From: Bathymodiolus brooksi
Lineage: Eukaryota; Mollusca; Bivalvia; Mytilida; Modiolidae
Reading direction: 5' to 3'
NCBI GenBank assembly: GCA_963680875.1
Contig: OY804580.1
Span: 93,711,353 to 93,775,352 of the forward strand
DNA length: 64,000 bases
In this document: one piece after another, positions 43,700 through 56,490 of the stretch
Position numbering within the stretch: position 1 is the stretch's first letter
Layout of the letters: each line of letters begins with the position of its first letter
Program-made: the position numbers and the translations under genes
The notes under the pieces: generated by a model
Databases searched by the model: none
Told to the model about the DNA's origin: nothing
The model's input: the letters and a program-made list of their open reading frames with translations, nothing else

Positions 43700-44325
43700 C
43701 CAATTCCTAAAATACAGTGGGTCAAGCAACTACTGTGTCATGCAATTTATTTTATAAAGTAAAATACTGTGTCCACACTAACTTGCTTTTAGTAAACTGT
43801 GGTATTGTCCGTTTGATTTCTATAAAACCTTGAAGAAAAATTAATCTAAAATCAGATTTCAGATTTACATTATTCATAGTTGGCACATTTATATTGTATA
43901 TCATATACGAACTCTGACATCAATTTTAAAATTTTTGGTTCACAAATAAAAAAGTTGCTCATTAAGTCCAATACAATTTTTAATACATACAATGTCAAAA
44001 CAGCAGTGGGAGTAAGTTGACATGCTATAGTTGACTTCCTTTGTAAACAGCAACAGGGAGACATGTGGTTGATGTACATTTCGGTGTACCATGTGACTAT
44101 CTAATTTGAATATTAAATGCCAACTGACCATTCAAATGGGTTATTGAAATTGACAATGACAAAATGAATATTTAGTACAAATGTACTTCATGCAGCAAAT
44201 AAGTGTCTTAGTAAAATATTTGTGAAAAGTTAAATAATACATTGAGTTTCAATATCAAAAAGGAGATTTGACATTTTGGAGATAAAAAAAGAAAAATTTG
44301 AAAAAAAACTTACCAACCAAAATTA
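43700..44325. other. Intron or intergenic, no feature seen
   Basis: AT-rich. No gene, repeat or RNA recognised. Confidence 0.4.
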
Positions 44326-44668
44326 AAGCCACTCATATTCTTCTGTTTCATTCCCATCACTTTCGCTCTCATCATTTCACTTCAGTTTCACTGTCAGAGT
44401 GAATGTTTATAATTAATTTTGGAATTTCTTCCCTTATTCCGTCCTCCTTCCACAATTTTGGTTCAACTACATTTTTCACGTGATTACAAGCTTTCTGCCA
44501 TTTTAATTCATTTACTTGTGCAAAACCTTTATGTATTAACTCTTTTACATCATTTTGTTTAAACGTAGAATTCTGCCTGGAAACAAAGCCTTTTATATCA
44601 CCCTATATTAGTTCGATTGGGTTAAACTCGCAGTGGTAAGGCGGTAACCTAAGAACATCATGACCTTG
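44326..44668 (-). pseudogene. C-terminal fragment of a DDE-superfamily transposase
   Basis: On the - strand from 44665 it reads HDVLRLPPYHCEFNPIELI, a TAG where Trp is expected, then GDIKGFVSRQNSTFKQNDVK and WQKACNHVKNVVEPKLW, and an acidic tail (EIPKLIINIHSDSETEVK). The string LPPYHCE-x-NPIE-x-x-W is the end of the catalytic core of IS630/Tc1-type DDE transposases, where the last acidic residue (the E of NPIE) sits. The stop, a frame shift near the acidic tail and the absence of the N-terminal part show it is dead. Confidence 0.75.
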
Positions 44669-44691
44669 TTTTTATAAATATTCATCTATTA

Positions 44692-44903
44692 TACCCCCAC
44701 TCGTAGAGAGGGGGCTATATTGCAATCACCTTGTCTGTCCGTCCATTTATCCGTCCTGTCTCACTCACTCCGGTTCACACTTTGGTAATAGATATCTCAG
44801 CTTCTACTGGAAGAAATGATTGCACATCTACTTCCTGTTTACCGTAAGACTTACAAATGAATGAGTGGGGGTATTCTTAGCACTACGTAGCGTGCAACAT
44901 CTT
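44692..44903 (+). mobile_element. Diverged relative of the TATACCCCC element
   Basis: Starts 'tatacccccactcgtagaga' with GGGGGCTAT as its inverse, then 'cttgtctgtccgtccat', as in the element at 46703. The right part has 'gtgggggtattcttagcac' and a GCAC/GTGC inverted pair, then CTTG and T. Same architecture, low identity. Confidence 0.55.
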
Positions 44904-45470
44904 GTTTTATAAACTGGTGCTGTTTTTTTTGGACTTTACTACCGTATGACCGGTAATTTCTGCGGTGTGAAATTTCTGCGGTTTTGGTCTAAAAAGAAGA
45001 CATTTAATTTTTGCAGATTTATTTTTCTGCGGATTGAAAATCTTGGCACCGAAAAAAAAATTGTTTGTATAACTGAAGTGATGTTACGATAAACAACTGG
45101 TGCACATTACAGTGATCCTTGGAAGTAACAGCATATTTAGTTCTTTAGAAAGTTTTCAAACATTACAACTTCTGAATATGCATTTGGTTAACTTCAAATT
45201 TGTCTTAAGAAACTATTTTTTCACTATTTTGCGATCTATTTTGTTGACAGGAAATACGAAGTCAACAGTGGATCGATATCGGTATAAACTTTGATATATT
45301 TCGGATATATATTTTTAATGTCGAATTTTCATACTTTATCATATAACAATTTTTTTTTAAAGAATTATGATTAGAAGCAATTGTATTCAATTCTTTTAGT
45401 ATAATGTAGACATAAAAACTCGGGTTAACCGGAATTCTACTACCAGTACATTTATATTTGTTTGGTTTTT

Positions 45471-46370
45471 CAGGCCTCTACATTAACACATTTTTTAACT
45501 TGTCCCTTCGGACAACTAACTAAAAAAAGTACTTGTCCGACTCAATCTGTTAGTTGTCCGAAAAAATTAATAAAAATTACAAAAATTAGAGAATAATTAT
45601 CCAGAGCTCCCCCCCCTTTTTTTTCCTTTTGAAACATTACTGTGTTGTGATCCAATACCACACAAATTGTAATAACTCATATTTGTGTTATATTAATCCT
45701 TGTTTCTGGTAAAAATAAATATACCTAGATACTATATATACCAGTATCGAGGTATATTTTTTTTACCAGAAACAAGTGCCTGTGATATAAATAAAGCAAA
45801 GTATTTTATTTAAATTCACAGAGAAATAAAAATTTTAGTGGATCTTTTCAACCAGATCAGGAAAAGGCTTGTAATATTTGTCCATTTCAAAGGTTTCAAT
45901 ATTTCCCAAAAGCCTAAATCAAGTCCTCTATCGTATTTTGCACAAAAGACAAGTTTAAATTTGGCGCCAAATTGATATCCGATAATTTTTACGTGTCTGT
46001 TCCGGAGTGATTCTTGTTTTTATATTTCAAATATTGATATTTCCGTTCATTAAAGCGTTTCTGAGATTGCGACTTTAATTTTGTCAATGTCCTTGAACTT
46101 CATCAAAGTATGTACAATAAAAGAGTTTTGATCTGGCATTTCACTTTAGTTTTAATTAAAATAAATTATGGACAAATTCGAGATCAAACAGGGCTCTTTT
46201 ATACAACAAACCCAGTATTTTATACCAGTGGAAATGGATTTGTCTGTCGTACCGGCACGTTTGGGAATCTCTGAATTTTTAGCTTGTCCCATCGGACAAC
46301 CGTAATACAAGATCTACTTGTCCGACGTCAGTTTTCACTGGTATCGGACAAACGTTAATGTCGAGGCCTG
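45471..46370 (-). mobile_element. TIR element copy 2, inverted, 5-bp TSD TTTTT
   Basis: Starts CAGGCCTCTACATTAACA and ends GTTAATGTCGAGGCCTG. It is the reverse complement of the 29202-30419 copy over almost its whole length, without the extra ~300 bp there. TTTTT is on both sides (45466-45470, 46371-46375), consistent with a 5-bp duplication but less informative because of its composition. Confidence 0.8.
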
Positions 46371-46433
46371 TTTTTAGATGGATTCTGAGATCACGCAGTT
46401 TGATATTATTCAATCGAAGCTACTACAACAATT

Positions 46434-46453
46434 AAAAAAAAAAAAAAAAAAAA
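46434..46453. repeat. Poly-A tract
   Basis: Run of about 20 A near 46434-46453. Confidence 0.85.
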
Positions 46454-46702
46454 CTAATGTTAATTTATGAAATAACACAATTTTAAATATTGCTTCAATA
46501 AACTTTATTATGATTGTAAACATTTAATCAGTTTAATCAATTATTGTCGGTGTCAGCTTGGTACAATCATATTTTCTGGATCTGGAGTACTTGTAATTAA
46601 CAGGTAAAAATCATCATGCCACAGCTAAATAACCTTTAATTGTTGTGTAAAGATTTATATAGTACCAGGTTTTGTTTATCTGGATATAGTAATTACGACT
46701 AA
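46454..46702. other. Unassigned sequence before the large array
   Basis: No feature recognised. Confidence 0.4.
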
Positions 46703-47144
46703 TTATACCTCCCGCAACGAAGTTGTAGGGGGGTATACTGGTTTCACCATGTCCGTCCGTCCGTCTGTCCGTCCATCTGTAGACAAATCCTATGTCGTAC
46801 GATAACTTGAGTTGTGTTTCTTAGAATCTTTTAAAATTTTATCAGCTGTTTACTGGTGAAGAGAGGAGGATCCCTTTCTTTTTTGACGATTTTAACTTTT
46901 GCCGTTCCAGAGTTATTGGACTTGATATGACGGAAAATATAATTTTTACCCTATGTCGTATGATAACTTGAGTAGTGTTTCTCAGAATGTTTTGAAATTT
47001 TATCAGCAGCTTACTGGTTAAGAGAGGAGGATCCCTTTCATTTTTGGTCGGAACAATTGGTAATGTTTTGGTTATGGAAATAGGTTGGACAGATGTGAGG
47101 AGTGGGGGGTATATCTTAGTGAGCCGTGCTCACAGTAATACTAG
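46703..47144 (+). mobile_element. TATACCCCC element, diverged left-edge copy
   Basis: Begins TTATACCTCCCGCAACGAAG with an inverted partner GTTGTAGGGGGGTATA, a 5' hairpin. Then 'ccatgtccgtccgtccgtct' and two internal half-repeats of 'atgtcgta(c/t)gataacttga'. It ends with 'gtgagccgtgctcac', a hairpin, followed by AGTAATACTAG and T. Most diverged of twelve copies. Confidence 0.8.
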
Positions 47145-48128
47145 TTTAAATATTGATATCTGTATTCAAAATGCAGTTATCTCTATGAATTGAATTACAG
47201 ATGAATATGCCTCTATAAACCCCTCAGCCAAATGAACTGAAACTTGGTAGGAACCATCTATGGAAGGTCCTCTATAAAGATTGCTCATTTTGTCCCGATC
47301 CGTTAACAAACATGGCCACTACAGTCAACTCTTGTTTCTGATTGGCTGATTTTAAAAATTCTTCTCTTCTGAAACCGCTTGGCTAAATGAACCGAAGCTT
47401 GGTAGGAAGCATCTATGGGCGGTCCTCTATAAAGAGGGCTCATTTTGCTCCGATCCATTTACAAAAATGGCCGTCACAGGCAATTGTTATTTCTGATTGG
47501 TAGATTTCTAAAAATCTTCTCCTCTGAAACCGCTTAGCCTAATGATCCGAAACTTAGTAGGAAGCATCTATGGAAGGTCCTCTATAAAGATTGCTTATTT
47601 CGACCCGATCCATTAACAAATATGACCACCACAGGCGATTCTTGTTTCTGATTGGCTGATTTTTTTTAATTCTTCTTCTCTGAAACCGCTTGGCCAAATG
47701 ATCCGAAAATTGGTAGGAAGTATCTATGGGCTGTCCTCTATAAAGAGTACTCATTTCGTTCCGATTCCATTAACAAACATGGCCGCCACAGGCGATTTTT
47801 GTTTCTGATTGGTTTATTTCTAAAAATCTTCTCCTCTGAAACCACATTGCCAAATAATCCGAAACTTGGTAGGAAGCATCTATGGAAGGTCCTCTATAAA
47901 GATTGCTCATTCCGTCCCGATCCATTAACAAACATGGCCGCCACAGGCGATTTTTGTTTCTGATTGGTTTATTTCTAAAAGTCTTCTCCTCTGAAACCGC
48001 ATGACCAAATGATTCGAAAATTGGTAGGAAGCATCTATGGAAAGTCCTCTTATAAAGATTGCTCATTTTGTCCCAATCTGTTAACAAACATGGCCACCAC
48101 AGGCGATTCTTGTTTCTGATTGATTGAT

Positions 48129-48163
<35 letters not shown>

Positions 48164-48164
<1 letters not shown>

Positions 48165-48200
48165 GGTTAAAAGGGAGACAACTCTAGTTTAAATATTGAT
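48164..48200 (+). other. Unoccupied (empty) site for the TATACCCCC element
   Basis: Reads 'gttaaaagggagacaactc' then 'tagtttaaatattgatatct'. In every other unit the ~425-bp element sits between these halves. Only the bases 'tag' are ambiguous, so there is no longer target duplication. Confidence 0.8.
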
Positions 48201-49218
48201 ATCTGTATTCAAAATGCAGTTATCTCTATGAATTGAATTACAGATAAACATGCCTCTTAAACCCCTCAGCCAAATGAACTGAAACTTGGTAGGAACGATC
48301 TATGGAAGGTCCTCTATAAAGATTGCTCATTTCGTCCCGATCCGTTAACAAACATGGCCACCACAGGCGACTCTTGTTTCTGATTGGCTGATTTAAAAAA
48401 TTCTTTTCTTCTGAAACTGCTTGGCTAAATGAACCGAAACTTGGTAGGAAGCATCTATGGGCAGTCCTCTATAAAGAGTGCTCAATTTGCTCCAATCCAT
48501 TTACAAAAATGGCCGTCACAGGCAATTGTTATTTCTGATTAGTAGATTTCTAAAAATCTTCTCCTCTGAAACCGCTTAGCCTAATGATCCGAAACTTAGT
48601 AGGAAGCATCTATGGAAGGTCCTCTATAAAGATTGCTTATTTCGACCCGATCCATTAACAAATATGACTACCACAGGCGAGTCTTGTTTCTGATTGGCTG
48701 ATTTAATTTTTAATTCTTCTTCTCTGAAACCGCTTGGCCAAATGATCCGAAAATTGGTAGGAAGTATCTATGGGCTGTCCTCTATAAAGAGTACTCATTT
48801 CGTTCCGATTCCATTAACAAACATGGCCACCACAGGCGATTTTTGTTTCTGATTGGTCTATTTCTAAGAATCTTCTCCTCTGAAACCACATTGCCAAATG
48901 ATCCGAAACTTAGTAGGAAGCATCTATGGAAGGTCCTCTATAAAGATTGCTCATTCCGTCCCGATCCATTAACAAACATGGCCACCACAGGCAATTCTTT
49001 TTTCTGATTAGTCTATTTCTAAAAATCTTCTCCTCTGAAACCACATTGCCAAATGATCCGAAACTTGGTAGGAAGCATCTATGGAAGGTCCTCTATAAAC
49101 ATTGCTCATTCCGTCCCGATCCATTAACAAACATGGCCACCACAGGCGATTCTTGTTTTTGATTGATAGATTTAAAAAAAAAAAAATCATCTTTCTGTTA
49201 AAAGGGAGACAACTGTAG

Positions 49219-49642
49219 TTATACCCCCCACAACAAAGTTGTAGGGGGGTATACTGGTTTCACCATGTCCGTCTGTCCGTCTATCCTATGTCGTACGATA
49301 ACTTGAGTTGTGTTTCTTAGAATCTTTTAAAATTTTATCAGCAGCTTCCCGGTGAAGAGAGGAGGTCCCTTTCATTTTTGACGATTTTCACTTTTGCCGT
49401 TCCAGAGTTATTGGACTTGATATGACGGAAAATAGGATTTTTACCCTATGTCGTATGATAACTTGAGTAGTGTTTCTCAGAAAAATGTTTTAAAATTTTA
49501 TCAGCAGCTTACCGGTGAAGAGAGGAGGATCCCTTTCATTTTTGGTCGGAACAATTGGTAATGTTTTGGTTATGGAAATAGGTTGGACAGATGTGAGGAG
49601 TGGGGGGTATATCTTAGTGAGCCGTGCTCACAGTAATACTAG
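49219..49642 (+). mobile_element. TATACCCCC element copy 2
   Basis: 5' hairpin TATACCCCCC...GGGGGGTATA, 3' hairpin TGAGC/GCTCA, then AATACTAG and T. It matches the later copies closely. Confidence 0.85.
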
Positions 49643-50671
49643 TTTAAATATTGATATCTGTATTCAAAATGCAGTTATCTCTATGAATTGAATTACAGAT
49701 GAATATGCCTCTATAAACCCCTCAGCCAAATGAACTGAAACTTGGTAGGAACCATCTATGGAAGGTCCTCTATAAAGATTGCTCATTTTGTCCCGATCCC
49801 TTAACAAACATGGCCACTACAGTCAACTCTTGTTTCTGATTGGCTGATTTTAAAAATTCTTCTCTTCTGAAACCGCTTGGCTAAATGAACCGAAGCTTGG
49901 TAGGAAGCATCTATGGGCAGTCCTCTATAAAGAGTGCTCATTTTGCTACAATCCATTTACAAAAATGGCCGTCACAGGCAATTGTTATTTCTGATTAGTA
50001 GATTTCTAAAAATCTTCTCCTCTGAAACCGTTTAGCCTAATGATCCGAAACTTAGTAGGAAGCATCTATGGAAGGTCCTCTATAAAGATTGCTTATTTCG
50101 ACCCGATCCATTAACAAATATGACCACCACAGGCGATTCTTGTTTCTGATTGGCTGATATTTTTTAATTCTTCTTCTCTGAAACCGCTTGGCCAAATGAT
50201 CCGAAAATTGGTAGGAAGTATCTATGGGCTGTCCTCTATAAAGAGTACTCATTTCGTTCCGATTCCATTAACAAACATGGCCGCCACAGGCGATTTTTGT
50301 TTCTGATTGGTCTATTTCTAAGAATCTTCTCCTCTGAAACCACATTGCCAAATGAACTGAAACTTGGTAGGAACCATCTATGGAAGGTCCTCTATAAAGA
50401 TTGCTCATTCCGTCCCAATCCATTAACAAACATGGCCACCACAGGCAATTCTTGTTTCTGATTAGTCTATTTCTAAAAATCTTCTCCTCTGAAACCACAT
50501 TGCCAAATGATCCGAAACTTGGTAGGAAGCATCTATGGAAGGTCCTCTATAAACATTGCTCATTCCGTCCCGATCCATTAACAAACATGGCCACCACAGG
50601 AGATTCTTGTTTTTGATTGATAGATTTAAAAAAAAAAAATCATCTTTCTGTTAAAAGGGAGACAACTTTAG

Positions 50672-51091
50672 TTATACCCCCCACAACAAAGTTGTAGGGG
50701 GGTATACTGGTTTCACCATGTCCGTCTGTCCGTCTATCCTATGTCGTACGATAACTTGAGTTGTGTTTCTTAGAATCTTTTAAAATTTTATCAGCAGCTT
50801 CCCGGTGAAGAGAGGAGGTCCCTTTCATTTTTGACGATTTTCACTTTTGCCGTTCCAGAGTTATTGGACTTGATATGACGGAAAATAGGATTTTTACCCT
50901 ATGTCGTATGATAACTTGAGTAGTGTTTCTCAGAAAAATGTTTTAAAATTTTATCAGCAGCTTACCGGTGAAGAGAGGAGGATCCCTTTCATTTTTGGTC
51001 GGAACAATTGGTAATGTTTTGGTTATGGAAATAGGTTGGACAGATGTGAGGAGTGGGGGGTATATCTTAGCCGTGCTCACAGTAATACTAG
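50672..51091 (+). mobile_element. TATACCCCC element copy 3, 4-bp deletion in the 3' stem
   Basis: Reads 'cttagccgtgctcac' where others have 'cttagtgagccgtgctcac', so the 3' hairpin is lost. This explains the 827-bp spacing. It still sits in the array. Confidence 0.85.
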
Positions 51092-51498
51092 TTTAAATAT
51101 TGATATCTGTATTCAAAATGCAGTTATCTCTATGAATTGAATTACAGATGAATATGCCTCTATAAACCCCTCAGCCAAATGATCCGAAACTTGGTAGGAA
51201 GCATCTATGGAAGGTCCTCTATAAAGATTGCTCATTCCGTCCCGATCCATTAACAAACATGGCCACCACAGGCAATTCTTTTTTCTGATTAGTCTATTTC
51301 GAAAAATCTTCTCCTCTGAAACCACATTGCCAAATGATCCGAAACTTGGTAGGAAGCATCTATGGAAGGTCCTCTATAAACATTGCTCATTCCGTCCCGA
51401 TCCATTAACAAACATGGCCACCACAGGCGATTCTTGTTTTTGATTGATAGATTTAAAAAAAAAAAATCATCTTTCTGTTAAAAGGGAGACGACTGTAG

Positions 51499-51922
51499 TT
51501 ATACCCCCCACAACAAAGTTGTAGGGGGGTATACTGGTTTCACCATGTCCGTCTGTCCGTCTATCCTATGTCGTACGATAACTTGAGTTGTGTTTCTTAG
51601 AATCTTTTAAAATTTTATCAGCAGCTTCCCGGTGAAGAGAGGAGGTCCCTTTCATTTTTGACGATTTTCACTTTTGCCGTTCCAGAGTTATTGGACTTGA
51701 TATGACGGAAAATAGGATTTTTACCCTATGTCGTATGATAACTTGAGTAGTGTTTCTCAGAAAAATGTTTTAAAATTTTATCAGCAGCTTACCGGTGAAG
51801 AGAGGAGGATCCCTTTCATTTTTGGTCGGAACAATTGGTAATGTTTTGGTTATGGAAATAGGTTGGACAGATGTGAGGAGTGGGGGGTATATCTTAGTGA
51901 GCCGTGCTCACAGTAATACTAG
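51499..51922 (+). mobile_element. TATACCCCC element copy 4
   Basis: Both hairpins intact. The left flank 'gggagacgactgtag' differs by one base and is shared with copy 6, marking them as products of the same amplification. Confidence 0.85.
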
Positions 51923-52951
51923 TTTAAATATTGATATCTGTATTCAAAATGCAGTTATCTCTATGAATTGAATTACAGATGAATATGCCTCTATAAACCC
52001 CTCAGCCAAATGAACTGAAACTTGGTAGGAACCATCTATGGAAGGTCCTCTATAAAGATTGCTCATTTTGTCCCGATCCGTTAACAAACATGGCCACTAC
52101 AGTCAACTCTTGTTTCTGATTGGCTGATTTTAAAAATTCTTCTCTTCTGAAACCGCTTGGCTAAATGAACCGAAGCTTGGTAGGAAGCATCTATGGGCAG
52201 TCCTCTATAAAGAGTGCTCATTTTGCTACAATCCATTTACAAAAATGGCCGTCACAGGCAATTGTTATTTCTGATTAGTAGATTTCTAAATATCTTCTCC
52301 TCTGAAACCGTTTAGCCTAATGATCCGAAACTTAGTAGGAAGCATCTATGGAAGGTCCTCTATAAAGATTGCTTATTTCGACCCGATCCATTAACAAATA
52401 TGACCACCACAGGCGATTCTTGTTTCTGATTGGCTGATATTTTTTAATTCTTCTTCTCTGAAACCGCTTGGCCAAATGATCCGAAAATTGGTAGGAAGTA
52501 TCTATGGGCTGTCCTCTATAAAGAGTACTCATTTTGTTCCGATTCCATTAACAAACATGGCCGCCACAGGCGATTTTTGTTTCTGATTGGTCTATTTCTA
52601 AGAATCTTCTCCTCTGAAACCACATTGCCAAATGAACTGAAACTTGGTAGGAACCATCTATGGAAGGTCCTCTATAAAGATTGCTCATTCCGTCCCAATC
52701 CATTAACAAACATGGCCACCACAGGCAATTCTTTTTTCTGATTAGTCTATTTCGAAAAATCTTCTCCTCTGAAACCACATTGCCAAATGATCCGAAACTT
52801 GGTAGGAAGCATCTATGGAAGGTCCTCTATAAACATTGCTCATTCCGTCCCGATCCATTAACAAACATGGCCACCACAGGAGATTCTTGTTTTTGATTGA
52901 TAGATTTAAAAAAAAAAAATCATCTTTCTGTTAAAAGGGAGACAACTGTAG

Positions 52952-53375
52952 TTATACCCCCCACAACAAAGTTGTAGGGGGGTATACTGGTTTCACCATG
53001 TCCGTCTGTCCGTCTATCCTATGTCGTACGATAACTTGAGTTGTGTTTCTTAGAATCTTTTAAAATTTTATCAGCAGCTTCCCGGTGAAGAGAGGAGGTC
53101 CCTTTCATTTTTGACGATTTTCACTTTTGCCGTTCCAGAGTTATTGGACTTGATATGACGGAAAATAGGATTTTTACCCTATGTCGTATGATAACTTGAG
53201 TAGTGTTTCTCAGAAAAATGTTTTAAAATTTTATCAGCAGCTTACCGGTGAAGAGAGGAGGATCCCTTTCATTTTTGGTCGGAACAATTGGTAATGTTTT
53301 GGTTATGGAAATAGGTTGGACAGATGTGAGGAGTGGGGGGTATATCTTAGTGAGCCGTGCTCACAGTAATACTAG
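52952..53375 (+). mobile_element. TATACCCCC element copy 5
   Basis: Both hairpins intact. Start of a ~831-bp short unit. Confidence 0.85.
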
Positions 53376-53782
53376 TTTAAATATTGATATCTGTATTCAA
53401 AATGCAGTTATCTCTATGAATTGAATTACAGATGAATATGCCTCTATAAACCCCTCAGCCAAATGATCCGAAACTTGGTAGGAAGCATCTATGGAAGGTC
53501 CTCTATAAAGATTGCTCATTCCGTCCCGATCCATTAACAAACATGGCCACCACAGGCAATTCTTTTTTCTGATTAGTCTATTTCGAAAAATCTTCTCCTC
53601 TGAAACCACATTGCCAAATGATCCGAAACTTGGTAGGAAGCATCTATGGAAGGTCCTCTATAAACATTGCTCATTCCGTCCCGATCCATTAACAAACATG
53701 GCCACCACAGGCGATTCTTGTTTTTGATTGATAGATTTAAAAAAAAAAAATCATCTTTCTGTTAAAAGGGAGACGACTGTAG

Positions 53783-54206
53783 TTATACCCCCCACAACAA
53801 AGTTGTAGGGGGGTATACTGGTTTCACCATGTCCGTCTGTCCGTCTATCCTATGTCGTACGATAACTTGAGTTGTGTTTCTTAGAATCTTTTAAAATTTT
53901 ATCAGCAGCTTCCCGGTGAAGAGAGGAGGTCCCTTTCATTTTTGACGATTTTCACTTTTGCCGTTCCAGAGTTATTGGACTTGATATGACGGAAAATAGG
54001 ATTTTTACCCTATGTCGTATGATAACTTGAGTAGTGTTTCTCAGAAAAATGTTTTAAAATTTTATCAGCAGCTTACCGGTGAAGAGAGGAGGATCCCTTT
54101 CATTTTTGGTCGGAACAATTGGTAATGTTTTGGTTATGGAAATAGGTTGGACAGATGTGAGGAGTGGGGGGTATATCTTAGTGAGCCGTGCTCACAGTAA
54201 TACTAG
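53783..54206 (+). mobile_element. TATACCCCC element copy 6
   Basis: Both hairpins intact. Shares the 'gacgactgtag' left flank with copy 4, one composite period (2284 bp) away. Confidence 0.85.
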
Positions 54207-55235
54207 TTTAAATATTGATATCTGTATTCAAAATGCAGTTATCTCTATGAATTGAATTACAGATGAATATGCCTCTATAAACCCCTCAGCCAAATGAACT
54301 GAAACTTGGTAGGAACCATCTATGGAAGGTCCTCTATAAAGATTGCTCATTTTGTCCCGATCCGTTAACAAACATGGCCACTACAGTCAACTCTTGTTTC
54401 TGATTGGCTGATTTTAAAAATTCTTCTCTTCTGAAACCGCTTGGCTAAATGAACCGAAGCTTGGTAGGAAGCATCTATGGGCAGTCCTCTATAAAGAGTG
54501 CTCATTTTGCTACAATCCATTTACAAAAATGGCCGTCACAGGCAATTGTTATTTCTGATTAGTAGATTTCTAAATATCTTCTCCTCTGAAACCGTTTAGC
54601 CTAATGATCCGAAACTTAGTAGGAAGCATCTATGGAAGGTCCTCTATAAAGATTGCTTATTTCGACCCGATCCATTAACAAATATGACCACCACAGGCGA
54701 TTCTTGTTTCTGATTGGCTGATATTTTTTAATTCTTCTTCTCTGAAACCGCTTGGCCAAATGATCCGAAAATTGGTAGGAAGTATCTATGGGCTGTCCTC
54801 TATAAAGAGTACTCATTTTGTTCCGATTCCATTAACAAACATGGCCGCCACAGGCGATTTTTGTTTCTGTTTGGTCTATTTCTAAGAATCTTCTCCTCTG
54901 AAACCACATTGCCAAATGAACTGAAACTTGGTAGGAACCATCTATGGAAGGTCCTCTATAAAGATTGCTCATTCCGTCCCAATCCATTAACAAACATGGC
55001 CACCACAGGCAATTCTTTTTTCTGATTAGTCTATTTCGAAAAATCTTCTCCTCTGAAACCACATTGCCAAATGATCCGAAACTTGGTAGGAAGCATCTAT
55101 GGAAGGTCCTCTATAAACATTGCTCATTCCGTCCCGATCCATTAACAAACATGGCCACCACAGGAGATTCTTGTTTTTGATTGATAGATTTAAAAAAAAA
55201 AAATCATCTTTCTGTTAAAAGGGAGACAACTGTAG

Positions 55236-55659
55236 TTATACCCCCCACAACAAAGTTGTAGGGGGGTATACTGGTTTCACCATGTCCGTCTGTCCGTCTA
55301 TCCTATGTCGTACGATAACTTGAGTTGTGTTTCTTAGAATCTTTTAAAATTTTATCAGCAGCTTCCCGGTGAAGAGAGGAGGTCCCTTTCATTTTTGACG
55401 ATTTTCACTTTTGCCGTTCCAGAGTTATTGGACTTGATATGACGGAAAATAGGATTTTTACCCTATGTCGTATGATAACTTGAGTAGTGTTTCTCAGAAA
55501 AATGTTTTAAAATTTTATCAGCAGCTTACCGGTGAAGAGAGGAGGATCCCTTTCATTTTTGGTCGGAACAATTGGTAATGTTTTGGTTATGGAAATAGGT
55601 TGGACAGATGTGAGGAGTGGGGGGTATATCTTAGTGAGCCGTGCTCACAGTAATACTAG
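55236..55659 (+). mobile_element. TATACCCCC element copy 7
   Basis: Both hairpins intact. Confidence 0.85.
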
Positions 55660-56066
55660 TTTAAATATTGATATCTGTATTCAAAATGCAGTTATCTCTA
55701 TGAATTGAATTACAGATGAATATGCCTCTATAAACCCCTCAGCCAAATGATCCGAAACTTGGTAGGAAGCATCTATGGAAGGTCCTCTATAAAGATTGCT
55801 CATTCCGTCCCGATCCATTAACAAACATGGCCACCACAGGCAATTCTTTTTTCTGATTAGTCTATTTCGAAAAATCTTCTCCTCTGAAACCACATTGCCA
55901 AATGATCCGAAACTTGGTAGGAAGCATCTATGGAAGGTCCTCTATAAACATTGCTCATTCCGTCCCGATCCATTAACAAACATGGCCACCACAGGCGATT
56001 CTTGTTTTTGATTGATAGATTTAAAAAAAAAAAATCATCTTTCTGTTAAAAGGGAGACAACTGTAG

Positions 56067-56490
56067 TTATACCCCCCACAAAAAAGTTGTAGGGGGGTAT
56101 ACTGGTTTCACCATGTCCGTCTGTCCGTCTATCCTATGTCGTACGATAACTTGAGTTGTGTTTCTTAGAATCTTTTAAAATTTTATCAGCAGCTTCCCGG
56201 TGAAGAGAGGAGGTCCCTTTCATTTTTGACGATTTTCACTTTTGCCGTTCCAGAGTTATTGGACTTGATATGACGGAAAATAGGATTTTTACCCTATGTC
56301 GTATGATAACTTGAGTAGTGTTTCTCAGAAAAATGTTTTAAAATTTTATCAGCAGCTTACCGGTGAAGAGAGGAGGATCCCTTTCATTTTTGGTCGGAAC
56401 AATTGGTAATGTTTTGGTTATGGAAATAGGTTGGACAGATGTGAGGAGTGGGGGGTATATCTTAGTGAGCCGTGCTCACAGTAATACTAG
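56067..56490 (+). mobile_element. TATACCCCC element copy 8
   Basis: The 5' stem loop reads 'cacaaaaaagttgt', one base different from the others. Confidence 0.85.

Noticed and set aside
43344..43729. Three overlapping - strand frames with STRTIYIQQG-type repeats
   Set aside because: A 20-bp minisatellite lacking stops in three frames. No gene evidence.
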